NCBI RefSeq assembly: GCF_000308475.2
Contig: NZ_BAFT02000107.1
Span: forward strand, 16,458-80,457
Source of the DNA: Nocardia brasiliensis NBRC 14402
GTDB taxonomy: Bacteria > Actinomycetota > Actinomycetes > Mycobacteriales > Mycobacteriaceae
Reading direction: 5' to 3'
Length of the DNA: 64,000 nucleotides
Position numbers and translations under genes: made by a program. Each line of letters opens with the position of its first letter. Position 1 is the first letter of the stretch. Under the pieces are notes generated by a model that was given only the letters and a program-made list of their open reading frames with translations, was not told where the DNA came from and did no database searches. Below are positions 25,347 through 34,561 of this stretch, piece by piece.

Positions 25347-26879
25347 ATGGCTTTGGTGCGGAGTGGGCGCGGTGCGCTGATCGTGGCGGTGCTGGGATTG
25401 GTGGCGGCGGGGTGTACGACCGCGGGGCATCCGACGGGTCCGATGCCCGAGGTGCCCGCCGAATTGGGCAAGTTCTATCACCAGACCGTGCAGTGGGGCG
25501 GTTGCGCCGGCTTCGGTTCGGCGGAGGACCGGTTCGCGCCGAGCGCGGAGTGCGCGAAGATCACCGTGCCGATCGACTACGCCGCCCCGGACGGGGCGAC
25601 CGCGCAGATCGCGGTGTCGCGGATCAAGGCCTCCGGCAAGAAGATCGGTTCGCTGCTGATGAATCCCGGCGGGCCGGGGGAGTCGGGGCTGACCATGTCG
25701 GGGCTCGGCAACAAGACGCCGCTGGCGCAGCGGTTCGATCGGGTCGGCTTCGATCCGCGCGGGGTGGGCTCGTCGACGCCGTCCATCGTCTGCGAGACCG
25801 CGCAGGAGCAGGACGCGGAGCGGGCCGAGGCACAGAAGGACAACACCCCGGCGGGAATCGCCGCTGCCGAGGACGAGAACCGGCAGTACGCGGACCGCTG
25901 CACCGCCCGGACCGGCAAGGAGTTCCTGGCGCACGTCGGCACCCGCGAGGTGGTGCAGGACCTCGACGTGATGCGCGCCGTCCTGGGCGACCCGAAGCTC
26001 AGCTACCTGGGCTACTCGTACGGCACCAAGATCGGGTCGGCGTATGCGGAGAAGTTCCCGGACCGGGTGCGCGCGCTCGTGCTGGACGGCGCGATCGACT
26101 CCGCGCAGGACCCGGTGCAGGAATCGCTGCGCCAGGCGGCGGGCTTCCAGAAGGTGTTCGACGCCTACGCCGCGGACTGCGTGAGCAAGGCGGACTGCCC
26201 GCTCGGTACCGACAAGGCGCAGGCGGTGCCGCGCTTCCGGGCGCTGGTGGATCCGCTGTGGGACAAATCCGCGCCGACCACCGATCCGCGCGGCCTCAGC
26301 TACGGCGACGCGCTGACCGGTGTGCGGCAAGCGCTCTATACAACCGACCTGTGGTCGGTGCTCACGCTCGGGCTGTCCGAACTGCGCGACGGCCGCGGTG
26401 ACACGCTGCTGCAACTGGCCGACCTGTACGACGGCCGTCGCGACGACGGCACCTACAGCAACACCACCGACGCGTTCAATGCCATTCGCTGCGTGGACGA
26501 TCCGCGGATCAGCGACCGCGAGGTCACCGGCAGGCAGGACATCGAGTACCGCAAGGCCGCGCCGTTCCTCGACGACGGCCGCGGCACCGGCGCGGCGCCG
26601 CTGGACCAGTGCACGGTGTGGCCGGTGCCCAACACCAGTGAGCCGCATCGGATCACGGTGACCGGCTTGCGGAAAACCGTGGTGGTGTCGACCACCGAGG
26701 ACCCGGCGACGCCGTATCAGGCCGGTGTCGACCTCGCGTCCCAGCTGGGCGCGTCGCTGCTGACCTACCAGGGCAGCAGGCATACCATCGCGCTCTCCGG
26801 CGGTTCCTCGTGCGTGGATCAGGCGGTGATCGACTATCTCGTCGACCTGAAGGATCCGGCGCCCGGCCTCACCTGCTGA
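25347..26879 (+). CDS. Lipoprotein serine hydrolase/protease, CaeA (Hip1)-like
   Basis: 510 residues. Lipobox VAAGC near residue 23, so an exported lipoprotein. Alpha/beta hydrolase with TAP-like C-terminus: LLMNPGGPGESGLT, VGFDPRGVGSSTPS, nucleophile elbow YLGYSYGTKIGSAYAEKFPD, and His in YQGSRHTIALS. The M. tuberculosis counterpart Rv2224c (Hip1/CaeA) is a cell-envelope protease/esterase next to panB and glnA2, as here. The family's neighbouring duplicate Rv2223c is missing. Confidence 0.9.
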   Translation: MALVRSGRGALIVAVLGLVAAGCTTAGHPTGPMPEVPAELGKFYHQTVQWGGCAGFGSAEDRFAPSAECAKITVPIDYAAPDGATAQIAVSRIKASGKKIGSLLMNPGGPGESGLTMSGLGNKTPLAQRFDRVGFDPRGVGSSTPSIVCETAQEQDAERAEAQKDNTPAGIAAAEDENRQYADRCTARTGKEFLAHVGTREVVQDLDVMRAVLGDPKLSYLGYSYGTKIGSAYAEKFPDRVRALVLDGAIDSAQDPVQESLRQAAGFQKVFDAYAADCVSKADCPLGTDKAQAVPRFRALVDPLWDKSAPTTDPRGLSYGDALTGVRQALYTTDLWSVLTLGLSELRDGRGDTLLQLADLYDGRRDDGTYSNTTDAFNAIRCVDDPRISDREVTGRQDIEYRKAAPFLDDGRGTGAAPLDQCTVWPVPNTSEPHRITVTGLRKTVVVSTTEDPATPYQAGVDLASQLGASLLTYQGSRHTIALSGGSSCVDQAVIDYLVDLKDPAPGLTC

Positions 26880-26939
26880 GCGACTCGGCGGCCGGGGAAA
26901 TCTTTTTCCGGCAACAAGGACGGCACACTCAGCGTGTAT

Positions 26940-26955
26940 GTAACACGGATTTAAC
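26940..26955 (+). promoter_or_regulatory. Candidate GlnR site upstream of glnA2
   Basis: GTAAC (26940-26944), six bases, TTAAC (26951-26955): two half-sites in the a/b arrangement known for actinobacterial GlnR (AC-n9-AC core). It ends 23 bp before ATG 26979. Weaker than the four-half-site array at glnA1. Expected to link glnA2 to nitrogen status. Confidence 0.55.
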
Positions 26956-26978
26956 GCCGGGTGCTTACGCTCGCGGAC

Positions 26979-28319
26979 ATGGATCGCCAGAAGGAATTCG
27001 TGCTGCGGACGCTCGAAGAGCGGGACATCCGCTTCGTACGTCTCTGGTTCACCGACGTCTTGGGTTACCTGAAGTCCGTCGCCATCGCTCCCGCCGAGCT
27101 GGAGGGCGCGTTCGAGGAGGGTATCGGCTTCGACGGTTCCGCCGTCGAAGGCTTCGCCCGGGTGTCGGAGGCCGATATGGTCGCGCGGCCCGATCCGTCC
27201 ACGTTCCAGGTGCTGCCGTGGTCGACGAGCAAGGGGCATCAGCACTCGGCCCGCATGTTCTGTGACATCACGATGCCCGACGGTTCGCCGTCCTGGGCCG
27301 ACCCGCGCCACGTGCTGCGCCGCCAGCTGAACAAGGCCGGCGATGTCGGGTTCAGCTGCTACGTGCACCCGGAGATCGAGTTCTTCCTGCTGGAGAACGG
27401 CCCGCAGGACGGCTCGCAGCCGATCCCGGCCGATTCCGGCGGCTTCTTCGACCAGGCCGTGCACGATTCGGCGCCGAACTTCCGCCGCCACGCCATCGAC
27501 GCGCTCGAGTCGATGGGCATCTCGGTGGAGTTCAGCCATCACGAGGGCGCGCCCGGTCAGCAGGAGATCGACCTGCGCTACGCCGACGCGCTGTCCATGG
27601 CCGACAACGTGATGACCTTCCGCTACCTGATCAAGGAGGTGGCGATCGACGAGGGCGTACGCGCGACGTTCATGCCCAAGCCGTTCGCCCAGTACCCGGG
27701 CTCGGCGATGCACACGCACATGAGCCTGTTCGAGGGCGAGGCCAACGCCTTCCACGATCCGGACGATCCGATCAACCTGTCCGTCACCGCGCGCGCGTTC
27801 ATCGCGGGCATCCTCGAGCACGCCCCGGAGATCAGCGCGATCAGCAACCAGTGGGTGAACTCCTACAAGCGGCTCATCCACGGCGGGGAAGCGCCGACCG
27901 CCGCGTCCTGGGGCCGGTCCAACCGTTCCGCGCTGGTCCGGGTGCCGATGTACACGCCGAACAAGTCCTCCTCGCGGCGCATCGAGATCCGCAGCCCCGA
28001 TTCGGCCTGCAACCCGTACCTGACCTTCGCCGTGCTGCTCGCAGCCGGTTTGCGCGGCATCGAAAAGGGCTACACCCTGCCGCCGGAGGCCGAGGACGAC
28101 GTCTGGTCGCTGACCGCCGCCGAGCGGCGCGCGATGGGCTTCCGGGAACTGCCCGGCACGCTGGACGAGGCGCTGCAGGCGATGGAGCGCTCCGAGCTGG
28201 TCGCCGAGACGCTCGGCGAGCACGTGTTCGACTTCTTCCTGCGCAACAAGCGCCGGGAGTGGGCCGACTACCGCAGCCAGGTGACGCCGTACGAGCTGAA
28301 GGAATACCTCGGACTGTGA
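26979..28319 (+). CDS. glnA2: Glutamine synthetase type I, second isozyme
   Basis: 446 residues from ATG 26979, the same length and N-terminus (MDRQKEFVLRTLEERDIRFV) as I recall for M. tuberculosis GlnA2. GS beta-grasp and catalytic domains: GIGFDGSAVEGFARV, VHPEIEFFLLENG, HTHMSLFEGE, RRIEIRSPDSACNPY. The C-terminal region lacks the Tyr-containing adenylylation motif seen in glnA1, so GlnE should not regulate it. It makes glutamine from glutamate, ammonia and ATP, or acts in a related gamma-glutamylation. A GlnR-type site lies upstream. Followed by glnE 87 bp downstream. Confidence 0.95.
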   Translation: MDRQKEFVLRTLEERDIRFVRLWFTDVLGYLKSVAIAPAELEGAFEEGIGFDGSAVEGFARVSEADMVARPDPSTFQVLPWSTSKGHQHSARMFCDITMPDGSPSWADPRHVLRRQLNKAGDVGFSCYVHPEIEFFLLENGPQDGSQPIPADSGGFFDQAVHDSAPNFRRHAIDALESMGISVEFSHHEGAPGQQEIDLRYADALSMADNVMTFRYLIKEVAIDEGVRATFMPKPFAQYPGSAMHTHMSLFEGEANAFHDPDDPINLSVTARAFIAGILEHAPEISAISNQWVNSYKRLIHGGEAPTAASWGRSNRSALVRVPMYTPNKSSSRRIEIRSPDSACNPYLTFAVLLAAGLRGIEKGYTLPPEAEDDVWSLTAAERRAMGFRELPGTLDEALQAMERSELVAETLGEHVFDFFLRNKRREWADYRSQVTPYELKEYLGL

Positions 28320-28406
28320 ACCCGGGCGGGCACCTGCGCCGTTCTGGTACCGAAGATAGGTTCCGGGGTGGCCTGCCGTTAGCTTCGAGCCTGTAATTTG
28401 AGAGCT

Positions 28407-31400
28407 ATGGTCCGGCCACCGTCTGCCCGCTCCGCTGTCCCCGGTGTCGGTCGGCTCGGATTACTCGAGCCGTCCGCTGCTGCCACGCTGCGCGAATTGG
28501 GCTGGGACAACGTCGAAAGTATCCCCGTGCTGTGGGCGCTGTCGCGCGCGCCCGACGCCGACCTCGCGCTGAACACCCTGCTGAAGCTGTACGAGCAGCT
28601 CGGAACGGACTGGGCGGCACTGGATTCGGCGATCCGATCGGAAACCGCGCTGCGCGGCAGGTTGTTCGCGCTGATCGGCGCGTCCAGCGCGTTCGCCGAT
28701 CATCTCGTCGCCGACCCGGCGGCCTGGGAGATCCTGCGGCGCAAGGCTTTGCCTTCCCGCGAGGAGGTGCTGGCGGATCTGCTCGACGTGGTCGACGCGG
28801 TGCCCGAAACGGGAGCCAACGCGGGTCCGATGATTTTCCGGGCGGGCGAGCACGGTCCCGAGGTTGTGGCGTTGCTGCGCAAGCGATACCGGGACCAGCT
28901 CATGCTGCTCGCGGCGCTCGACCTCGCCGCGACCGTGGAGAACGAGCCGGTGCTGCCGTATCAGGTGGTCGGCAGGCACCTCACGGACCTGGCCGATGCC
29001 GCGCTCACCGCCGCGCTGTCGGTGGCGGTCGCGCGGGTCTGCAAGGACGGTCCGGTGCCGGTGCGCCTCGCCGTGATCGCCATGGGCAAGAGCGGTGCCC
29101 GGGAACTGAACTACGTCAGCGATGTCGACGTGGTCTTCGTCGCCGAACCCGCCGACGCCACCGCCACCCGGCTGGCCGCCGAGATGATGAGCGTCGCGAG
29201 CGCGGCCTACTTCGAGGTCGACGCGGCGCTGCGACCCGAAGGCAAGGCGGGCGCGCTGGTCCGCACGCTCGACTCGCATCTGGCCTACTACAAGCGCTGG
29301 GCACGCACCTGGGAGTTCCAAGCGCTGCTCAAGAACCGGCCGATGACCGGCGATCTGGAACTCGGCGAGCAGTACCGGGCCGCGCTGATGCCGATGGTGT
29401 GGAACGCCTCCGAGCGTCCCGACTTCGTCGCCGATGTACAGGCGATGCGGCGGCGGGTGGAGGATCTGGTGCCCGCCGATCTGCGTGAGCGCGAGCTCAA
29501 ACTGGGGCACGGCAGCCTGCGCGATGTCGAATTCGCGGTCCAGCTCCTGCAATTGGTGCACGGGCGGGTCGACGAGTCGCTGCATGTGCAGGGCACCGTC
29601 GAGGCGTTGACCGCCCTGGCCGCGGGCGGGTACGTCGGCCGGGACGACGCCGCCAATCTCACCGCGTCCTACGAGTTCCTGCGGCTGCTCGAACATCGGC
29701 TACAGCTGCAGCGGTTGCGGCGCACGCACACGCTGCCGGCCGCCGACGACGAGGAAGGCATGCGCTGGCTGGCGCGCGCGGCGCACATCCGGCCCGACGG
29801 CAGGCAGGACGCGGTCGGTGTGCTCGGCACCGAGATCCGCCGGAACGCGGTGCGGGTCAGACGATTACACGCCAAGCTGTTCTATCGTCCGCTGCTCGAA
29901 TCGGTGGTCAAGATGGACCCCGACGCGCTGCGGCTCAGCCCCGACGCCGCGATCCGGCAGCTGGCCGCGCTGGGCTACCAGGCGCCCGAACACGCACTCG
30001 GGCACCTGAAGGCGCTCACCGGCGGGGTTTCGCGTAAGGGCCGCATCCAGGCGCTGCTGCTGCCGACCTTGCTCGAATGGCTCGGTGAGACACCGAATCC
30101 CGACGCGGGCCTGCTCGCCTACCGGCGCGTGTCGGAGGGGCTCGACGACCAGATCTGGTTCCTGCGCGAACTGCGCGACGAGGGCGCGATCGCCCAGCGG
30201 CTGATGATCGTGCTCGGCTCCTCGGAATACCTGCCGGACCTGCTGATCAACGCGCCGGACACGATCCGCATGTACGCCGACGGGCCGGGCGGGCCGCTGC
30301 TGCTCAGCCCGCAACCCGAAGACGTCGCGCGCGGCATCATGACCGCGGCGTCCCGTTATGAAGACCCGAAACGCGCTGTGGCGGCGGCACGTTCGCTGCG
30401 CAGACACGAACTGGCGCGGATCGCCTCGGCCGACCTGCTCGGCATGCTCGACGTGCAGCAGGTGTGCCGGGCGCTGTCCTCGGTGTGGGTCGCGGTGCTC
30501 GAAGCCGCGCTCGCGGCGGTGATCCGGGCCAGCGAGGCGGAACTGGGCACGCCTGCCCCCGCCGATTTCGCAGTGATCGGGATGGGCCGGCTCGGCGGCA
30601 TGGAACTCGGGTACGGGTCCGACGCGGACGTCCTGTTCGTCTGTGATCCCCGGCCCGGCGAAGACGAGACCAAGGCCGTGAAGTGGGCGATCAACGTCGC
30701 CGACAAGGTGCAGCGTCTGCTCGGCGCGCCCAGCACCGACCCGCCGCTGCATGTGGACGCCGGGCTGCGCCCCGAGGGCCGCAACGGCGCGCTGGTGCGC
30801 ACCCTGGCCGCCTACGCCGCGTACTACCAGCAGTGGGCGCAGCCGTGGGAGGTGCAGGCGCTGCTGCGGGCGCACCAGGTCGCGGGCGATCAGCAACTCG
30901 GACTGCGTTTCCTGCACATCATCGACAAGGTGCGCTACCCGGAGGGCGGCGTCTCCACCGAGGCGGTGCGCGAGATCCGGCGGATCAAGGCCCGCGTCGA
31001 CGCCGAACGGCTGCCGCGCGGCGCGAACCCCGCCACGCACACCAAACTCGGCCGCGGCGGCCTCGCCGATATCGAGTGGACCGTGCAGTTGATGCAGCTG
31101 CGCTACGCCCACGACGTGCTCGGCCTGCACAATACGTCCACGCTGGAATCGCTCGACGTGATCGAGCAGACCAAGCTGCTCGACACCGCCGACGTCGAAC
31201 TGCTCCGCGACGCCTGGCTCACCGCGACGAAGGCCCGCAACGCCCTGGTCCTGGTGCGCGGCAAGCCGACCGACCAACTCCCCGGCCCCGGCCGGCTACT
31301 GTCCGCGGTCGCCCGAGTGGCGGGCTGGCCGAACGACGACGGCAGCGAATTCCTCGACCATTACATGCGGATCACCCGCCGGGCGAAAGCGGTGGTGGAG

Positions 31401-31418
31401 CGCGTGTTCGGCCAGTAG
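28407..31418 (+). CDS. glnE: Glutamine synthetase adenylyltransferase/deadenylylase
   Basis: 1003 residues. Two nucleotidyltransferase domains: the N-terminal one (around residue 225) reads MGKSGARELNYVSDVDVVFV and the C-terminal one (around 724) MGRLGGMELGYGSDADVLFV, each with the G-S/Y-D-x-D catalytic Asp pair, joined by helical linkers. It adenylylates Tyr406 of GlnA1 when nitrogen is replete and removes AMP when starved. ATG 28407 is preferred over an upstream TTG, giving PPSARSAVPGVGRLGLLEPS at the start. Transcribed in the same direction as glnA2. Confidence 0.96.
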   Translation: MVRPPSARSAVPGVGRLGLLEPSAAATLRELGWDNVESIPVLWALSRAPDADLALNTLLKLYEQLGTDWAALDSAIRSETALRGRLFALIGASSAFADHLVADPAAWEILRRKALPSREEVLADLLDVVDAVPETGANAGPMIFRAGEHGPEVVALLRKRYRDQLMLLAALDLAATVENEPVLPYQVVGRHLTDLADAALTAALSVAVARVCKDGPVPVRLAVIAMGKSGARELNYVSDVDVVFVAEPADATATRLAAEMMSVASAAYFEVDAALRPEGKAGALVRTLDSHLAYYKRWARTWEFQALLKNRPMTGDLELGEQYRAALMPMVWNASERPDFVADVQAMRRRVEDLVPADLRERELKLGHGSLRDVEFAVQLLQLVHGRVDESLHVQGTVEALTALAAGGYVGRDDAANLTASYEFLRLLEHRLQLQRLRRTHTLPAADDEEGMRWLARAAHIRPDGRQDAVGVLGTEIRRNAVRVRRLHAKLFYRPLLESVVKMDPDALRLSPDAAIRQLAALGYQAPEHALGHLKALTGGVSRKGRIQALLLPTLLEWLGETPNPDAGLLAYRRVSEGLDDQIWFLRELRDEGAIAQRLMIVLGSSEYLPDLLINAPDTIRMYADGPGGPLLLSPQPEDVARGIMTAASRYEDPKRAVAAARSLRRHELARIASADLLGMLDVQQVCRALSSVWVAVLEAALAAVIRASEAELGTPAPADFAVIGMGRLGGMELGYGSDADVLFVCDPRPGEDETKAVKWAINVADKVQRLLGAPSTDPPLHVDAGLRPEGRNGALVRTLAAYAAYYQQWAQPWEVQALLRAHQVAGDQQLGLRFLHIIDKVRYPEGGVSTEAVREIRRIKARVDAERLPRGANPATHTKLGRGGLADIEWTVQLMQLRYAHDVLGLHNTSTLESLDVIEQTKLLDTADVELLRDAWLTATKARNALVLVRGKPTDQLPGPGRLLSAVARVAGWPNDDGSEFLDHYMRITRRAKAVVERVFGQ

Positions 31419-31440
31419 GCCACGGCAACACCGGACTGCC

Positions 31441-31509
31441 GCACCAGTTCTGTGTTCTCGCACCCCGACTTGCCGCGTGACACACCGGGTCTCGACGCAG
31501 AAGGGGTGC
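31441..31509. repeat. Degenerate relative of the 20.7-kb inverted repeat
   Basis: 31441-31466 (GCACC..TGTGTTCTCGCACCCC) resembles 20679-20704 closely. GCACCCC (31460-31466) and GGGGTGC (31503-31509) form an inverted pair around 36 nt. Found between glnE and the EEP gene. Suggests the 20.7-kb element has relatives, but similarity is limited. Confidence 0.35.
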
Positions 31510-31582
31510 GTCTGTTGGCACCCACACAAGTGCTGCACAGATACGACGCGGTTGCTCCACAACGGGCGCTTAGGGTCGGGGT

Positions 31583-32527
31583 ATGCGTGGATGGGTGGAA
31601 CGTTTCGTACTCGGAGTGGGGTGGTGCGCTGCCGCGGCGGGGCTCGCCGGGCTGGTGCTGCACTTCGTGGCTTGGCGGCAGCGGCCGTTGGCGCTGTTGG
31701 CGTCGGGGGCCACGTATCTGATGGTCGGGGCGGTGGTCGGGCTGGTGTGTTTCCTGGTCGTCCGCGGGTGGCGCAGCGCGGGCGTGGCCGCGGTGCTGGT
31801 CGGGGTGGTGCTGTGGACGGCGGTGCCGACGTTCGTCCCGCAGAGTCGCGCCGCCACCGGTCCCGAGGTGAACGTGATGCAGTCGAACCTGTTGTTCGGT
31901 GGTGCCGACGCGGACGCGGTGGTGCGGGCCGTCCGGGACAACCGCATCGACGTGCTGACCGTGAACGAGCTGACGAACGCCGCGGTCGATCGACTGGCCG
32001 CGGCGGGACTCGACGCCGCACTGCCGCACCGCTACCTCGAGCCGACCGCGGACGGCGGGGGCGGCACCGGGATCTACAGCCGATATCCGTTGCGCGACAC
32101 CAAGAAATACAGCGGGTTCATCCTGAACCAGGTCTCCGCCACGATGGAGCATCCGGACCGCGGACCCGTCGCGGTGTTCGCCTTCCACCCGATCCCGCCG
32201 CCGATGAACTTCGCCGACTGGCTGGCCGAGATGCGCCGCATCCGCGAGATCCTGGCCGCGCAACAAGGTCCGGCGATCGTCGGCGCGGACTTCAACGCCA
32301 CCCGCGACCACGCCGCCTACCGCGAACTCCTGCACGGACGATTCGAATCCGCCGCAGATCAGGCGGGCGCGGGCCTGCTGCTCACCTTCCCCGACGACAA
32401 ACAGTGGGGCCCGATCATCGGCATCGATCACGTCCTGCTCGCCGACGCCGAAGCCGAGGAAGTCCGCACCCTCAGCATCCCCCGGTCCGACCACCGAGCC
32501 CTGATCGCCCGAGTCCGTTTGACTTGA
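31583..32527 (+). CDS. Membrane-anchored endonuclease/exonuclease/phosphatase-family protein
   Basis: 314 residues. Three N-terminal membrane helices (about 8-28, 37-58, 66-88) precede an EEP (DNase I-like) domain: metal Glu in VLTVNELTNAAVD, HPIPPPMNF, Asp/Asn in IVGADFNATRDH, and the terminal SDHRALIARV with the catalytic His. The active domain should face the outside. This layout is common in Nocardia/Mycobacterium envelope-linked phosphodiesterases. Substrate unknown. Confidence 0.88.
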   Translation: MRGWVERFVLGVGWCAAAAGLAGLVLHFVAWRQRPLALLASGATYLMVGAVVGLVCFLVVRGWRSAGVAAVLVGVVLWTAVPTFVPQSRAATGPEVNVMQSNLLFGGADADAVVRAVRDNRIDVLTVNELTNAAVDRLAAAGLDAALPHRYLEPTADGGGGTGIYSRYPLRDTKKYSGFILNQVSATMEHPDRGPVAVFAFHPIPPPMNFADWLAEMRRIREILAAQQGPAIVGADFNATRDHAAYRELLHGRFESAADQAGAGLLLTFPDDKQWGPIIGIDHVLLADAEAEEVRTLSIPRSDHRALIARVRLT

Positions 32528-32657
32528 CCTACGACATCCTCACCTCTGGTCGCGCGCGCGTGCGGCCTACTACCATCTAGGGCACGGCGGGCAGGGGTCT
32601 GCTGAAATCTCCGTCCCTCCTGAGTGAGCGGCGCGCGGTGGTTCGGGAGGCGCAGCG

Positions 32658-34103
32658 ATGGGGAAGCAGCGGTGGCGGATCGGCGCGGTGGTGGTGCTCG
32701 CGCTGTTCGGCATGGTGCTCGCGGGATGCGGTGTGACCGTGCAGGATCCGGCGGCACCGCAGGCGCCGGCCACCGAGACGGACTGGGAGATCGCCGGTTC
32801 GATGACCGCCACGGGTCCGAGCGGTCCGCGGCCCGGCGTGCCGGACGCGCCGCTCAGCGCGACGAACGGTGACGGCGGCAGGTTCGACACGCTCGCGCTG
32901 AACTCGCTCGCGGATCTGCAGGAATTCTGGACGACGGAGTACCACAAGGACTTTCCGGGCCCGTTCACCCCGGTGCAGAACTTCTTCTCCTGGTCGGCGC
33001 CGGCGCCGAAAGACCAGGCGATCCGCTTCTGCGACGAATCCACCTATCACGTCGTGAACGCCGCCTACTGCGGTCTCGACCACACCATCGGCTGGGACCG
33101 CGGCGTCCTGCTGCCGCAGGTCGTCGAGAAGTTCGGCGAGATGGCCGTGGTGATGGTGCTCGCGCACGAATACGGGCACGCGATCCAGGGCCAAGCGCGA
33201 TTGGCGGGCGTGCGCACCCCGACCCTGGTGCTGGAGCAGCAGGCCGACTGCCTGGCCGGGGTGTTCTTACGTCATGTGGCCGAGGGGAATTCGGCGCATT
33301 TCACGGTGAACACCACCGACGGACTCAATGCGGTGCTCGGCGCGACGGTCGCCTTCCGCGATCAAGGGTTCGGCGATCCGGGCAACGCGCACGGGTCGGC
33401 GTTCGAGCGGGTCACCGCGGTGCAGATCGGCTATTCCGACGGCACGAAGGGCTGTAAGGCGTTGACGCCGAAGGAGATCGCGCAGCGCCGCGGTCAACTG
33501 CCGGTTTCCTTCGGCGTGGCCGACGCGCTGTTCCAGCTGCCGGTGAATCGGCAGTCGCTGGAGCGGTTGAGCCGGACGCTGCTCGCGCTCTTCCCTACGG
33601 CCGAGCCGCCGCGGTTCGACTACGCGGGGACCGGTGGTGACTGTGCGAATATTACTGCGACAGAGCCGGTTTCGTATTGTCCGACGGCGAACCGGATCGG
33701 CACCGACGTGCCCGCCCTCACGAAGCTGAGTGCGCCCGCGCGCGGCGAGGCGGAACTGCTTTCGGCGATGGTGCACGGCGACTACTCCGCCTTCGTCCTC
33801 TTCGTCTCCCGCTACACCCTTGCCGTGCAACGCGAACGCGGGTTGTCGCTCACCGGCGCGGAGACGGCGGGTTTGCGCACCGCGTGCCTGTCCGGTGTGG
33901 TGTCCACGAAATTGAGTGAGCCGGGCGGTGATCTGCGGCTCTCGGCCGACGATCTCGACGAGGCCGTGTCCGAACTACTGACCGCGGGTCTGGCCGCGAG
34001 CGACGTGAACGGAAAGGTGGTGCCGAGCGGGTATCAACGCGTCGAGGCGTTCCGCACGGGGGTGCTCGACGGCGAGGCAGCGTGCCTGTCGCGGTACCGC
34101 TGA
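32658..34103 (+). CDS. Lipoprotein neutral zinc metallopeptidase
   Basis: 481 residues. Lipobox MVLAGC near residue 24. The zinc motif HEYGH sits in MVLAHEYGHAIQGQ, with the downstream third ligand plausibly in LVLEQQADCLAGVFL (Glu). This is the putative neutral zinc metallopeptidase (YpfJ-like) family. Long C-terminal region with paired Cys (GDCANI, ISYCPTAN-like). Exported and membrane-anchored. Its 3' end overlaps the convergent lumazine synthase gene by 70 bp. Confidence 0.88.
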   Translation: MGKQRWRIGAVVVLALFGMVLAGCGVTVQDPAAPQAPATETDWEIAGSMTATGPSGPRPGVPDAPLSATNGDGGRFDTLALNSLADLQEFWTTEYHKDFPGPFTPVQNFFSWSAPAPKDQAIRFCDESTYHVVNAAYCGLDHTIGWDRGVLLPQVVEKFGEMAVVMVLAHEYGHAIQGQARLAGVRTPTLVLEQQADCLAGVFLRHVAEGNSAHFTVNTTDGLNAVLGATVAFRDQGFGDPGNAHGSAFERVTAVQIGYSDGTKGCKALTPKEIAQRRGQLPVSFGVADALFQLPVNRQSLERLSRTLLALFPTAEPPRFDYAGTGGDCANITATEPVSYCPTANRIGTDVPALTKLSAPARGEAELLSAMVHGDYSAFVLFVSRYTLAVQRERGLSLTGAETAGLRTACLSGVVSTKLSEPGGDLRLSADDLDEAVSELLTAGLAASDVNGKVVPSGYQRVEAFRTGVLDGEAACLSRYR

Positions 34104-34552
34104 ACCGGCAGGGAGCGCAGCGAAGTCAGCGTGGCGGCCAGTGCGCGCGCGGCCTGCGCACCCTTGGTCACGAAATGCTCGGTGAAATACGTGACGTGCT
34201 CGCTGTGTTCGTGGAAGTGATGCGGGGTGAGCACGACGGAGAACACCGGCACGTCGGTGTCCAGCTGCACCCGCATCAGCCCGTCGATCACCGCGGACGC
34301 GACGAAATCGTGCCGGTAGATGCCGCCGTCCACGACCAGCGCCGCGGCGACGACCGCCGCGTATTTGCCGGAGCGGGCCAGCCGCTGGGCGTGCAACGGG
34401 ATCTCGAACGCACCGGGCACCTCGAAGACGTCGACGGTGGCGGGGTCGTAGCCGAGCTCGGCGTATTCGGCGGTGAAACCTTCGTAGGCCTTGCCGACGA
34501 TCGAGCTGTGCCAGCCGGCACGGAGGAAAGCGATGGATCCGGTAGTTCCCAT
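34034..34552 (-). CDS. ribH: 6,7-dimethyl-8-ribityllumazine synthase, RibH2 type
   Basis: 172 residues. Condenses ArP with 3,4-dihydroxy-2-butanone-4-phosphate in riboflavin synthesis. Motifs: FLRAGWHSSIVGKAYEGF, FEVPGAFEIPLHAQRLA, AALVVDGGIYRHDFVASAV with the active-site His, and VFSVVLTPHHFHEHSEHVTY. The last is the hallmark of the RibH2 subclass (decameric, Brucella/Rhizobium type). No riboflavin gene is nearby, so it is likely a second, stand-alone enzyme. The last 24 codons are antisense to the metallopeptidase 3' end. Confidence 0.9.
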   Translation of the reverse strand: MGTTGSIAFLRAGWHSSIVGKAYEGFTAEYAELGYDPATVDVFEVPGAFEIPLHAQRLARSGKYAAVVAAALVVDGGIYRHDFVASAVIDGLMRVQLDTDVPVFSVVLTPHHFHEHSEHVTYFTEHFVTKGAQAARALAATLTSLRSLPVQRYRDRHAASPSSTPVRNASTR

Positions 34553-34561
34553 GGCCGGATC

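Noticed and set aside
25233..28223. 996-residue minus-strand open frame
   Set aside because: Antisense to glnA2 and the CaeA-like gene. The length arises from GC-rich codon bias, and the translation has no domain.
31441..31509. Full second copy of the 54-bp-arm inverted repeat
   Set aside because: Only the GCACCCC/TGTGTTC block is alike and the arms are not complementary over their length, so it was kept only as a weak relative.
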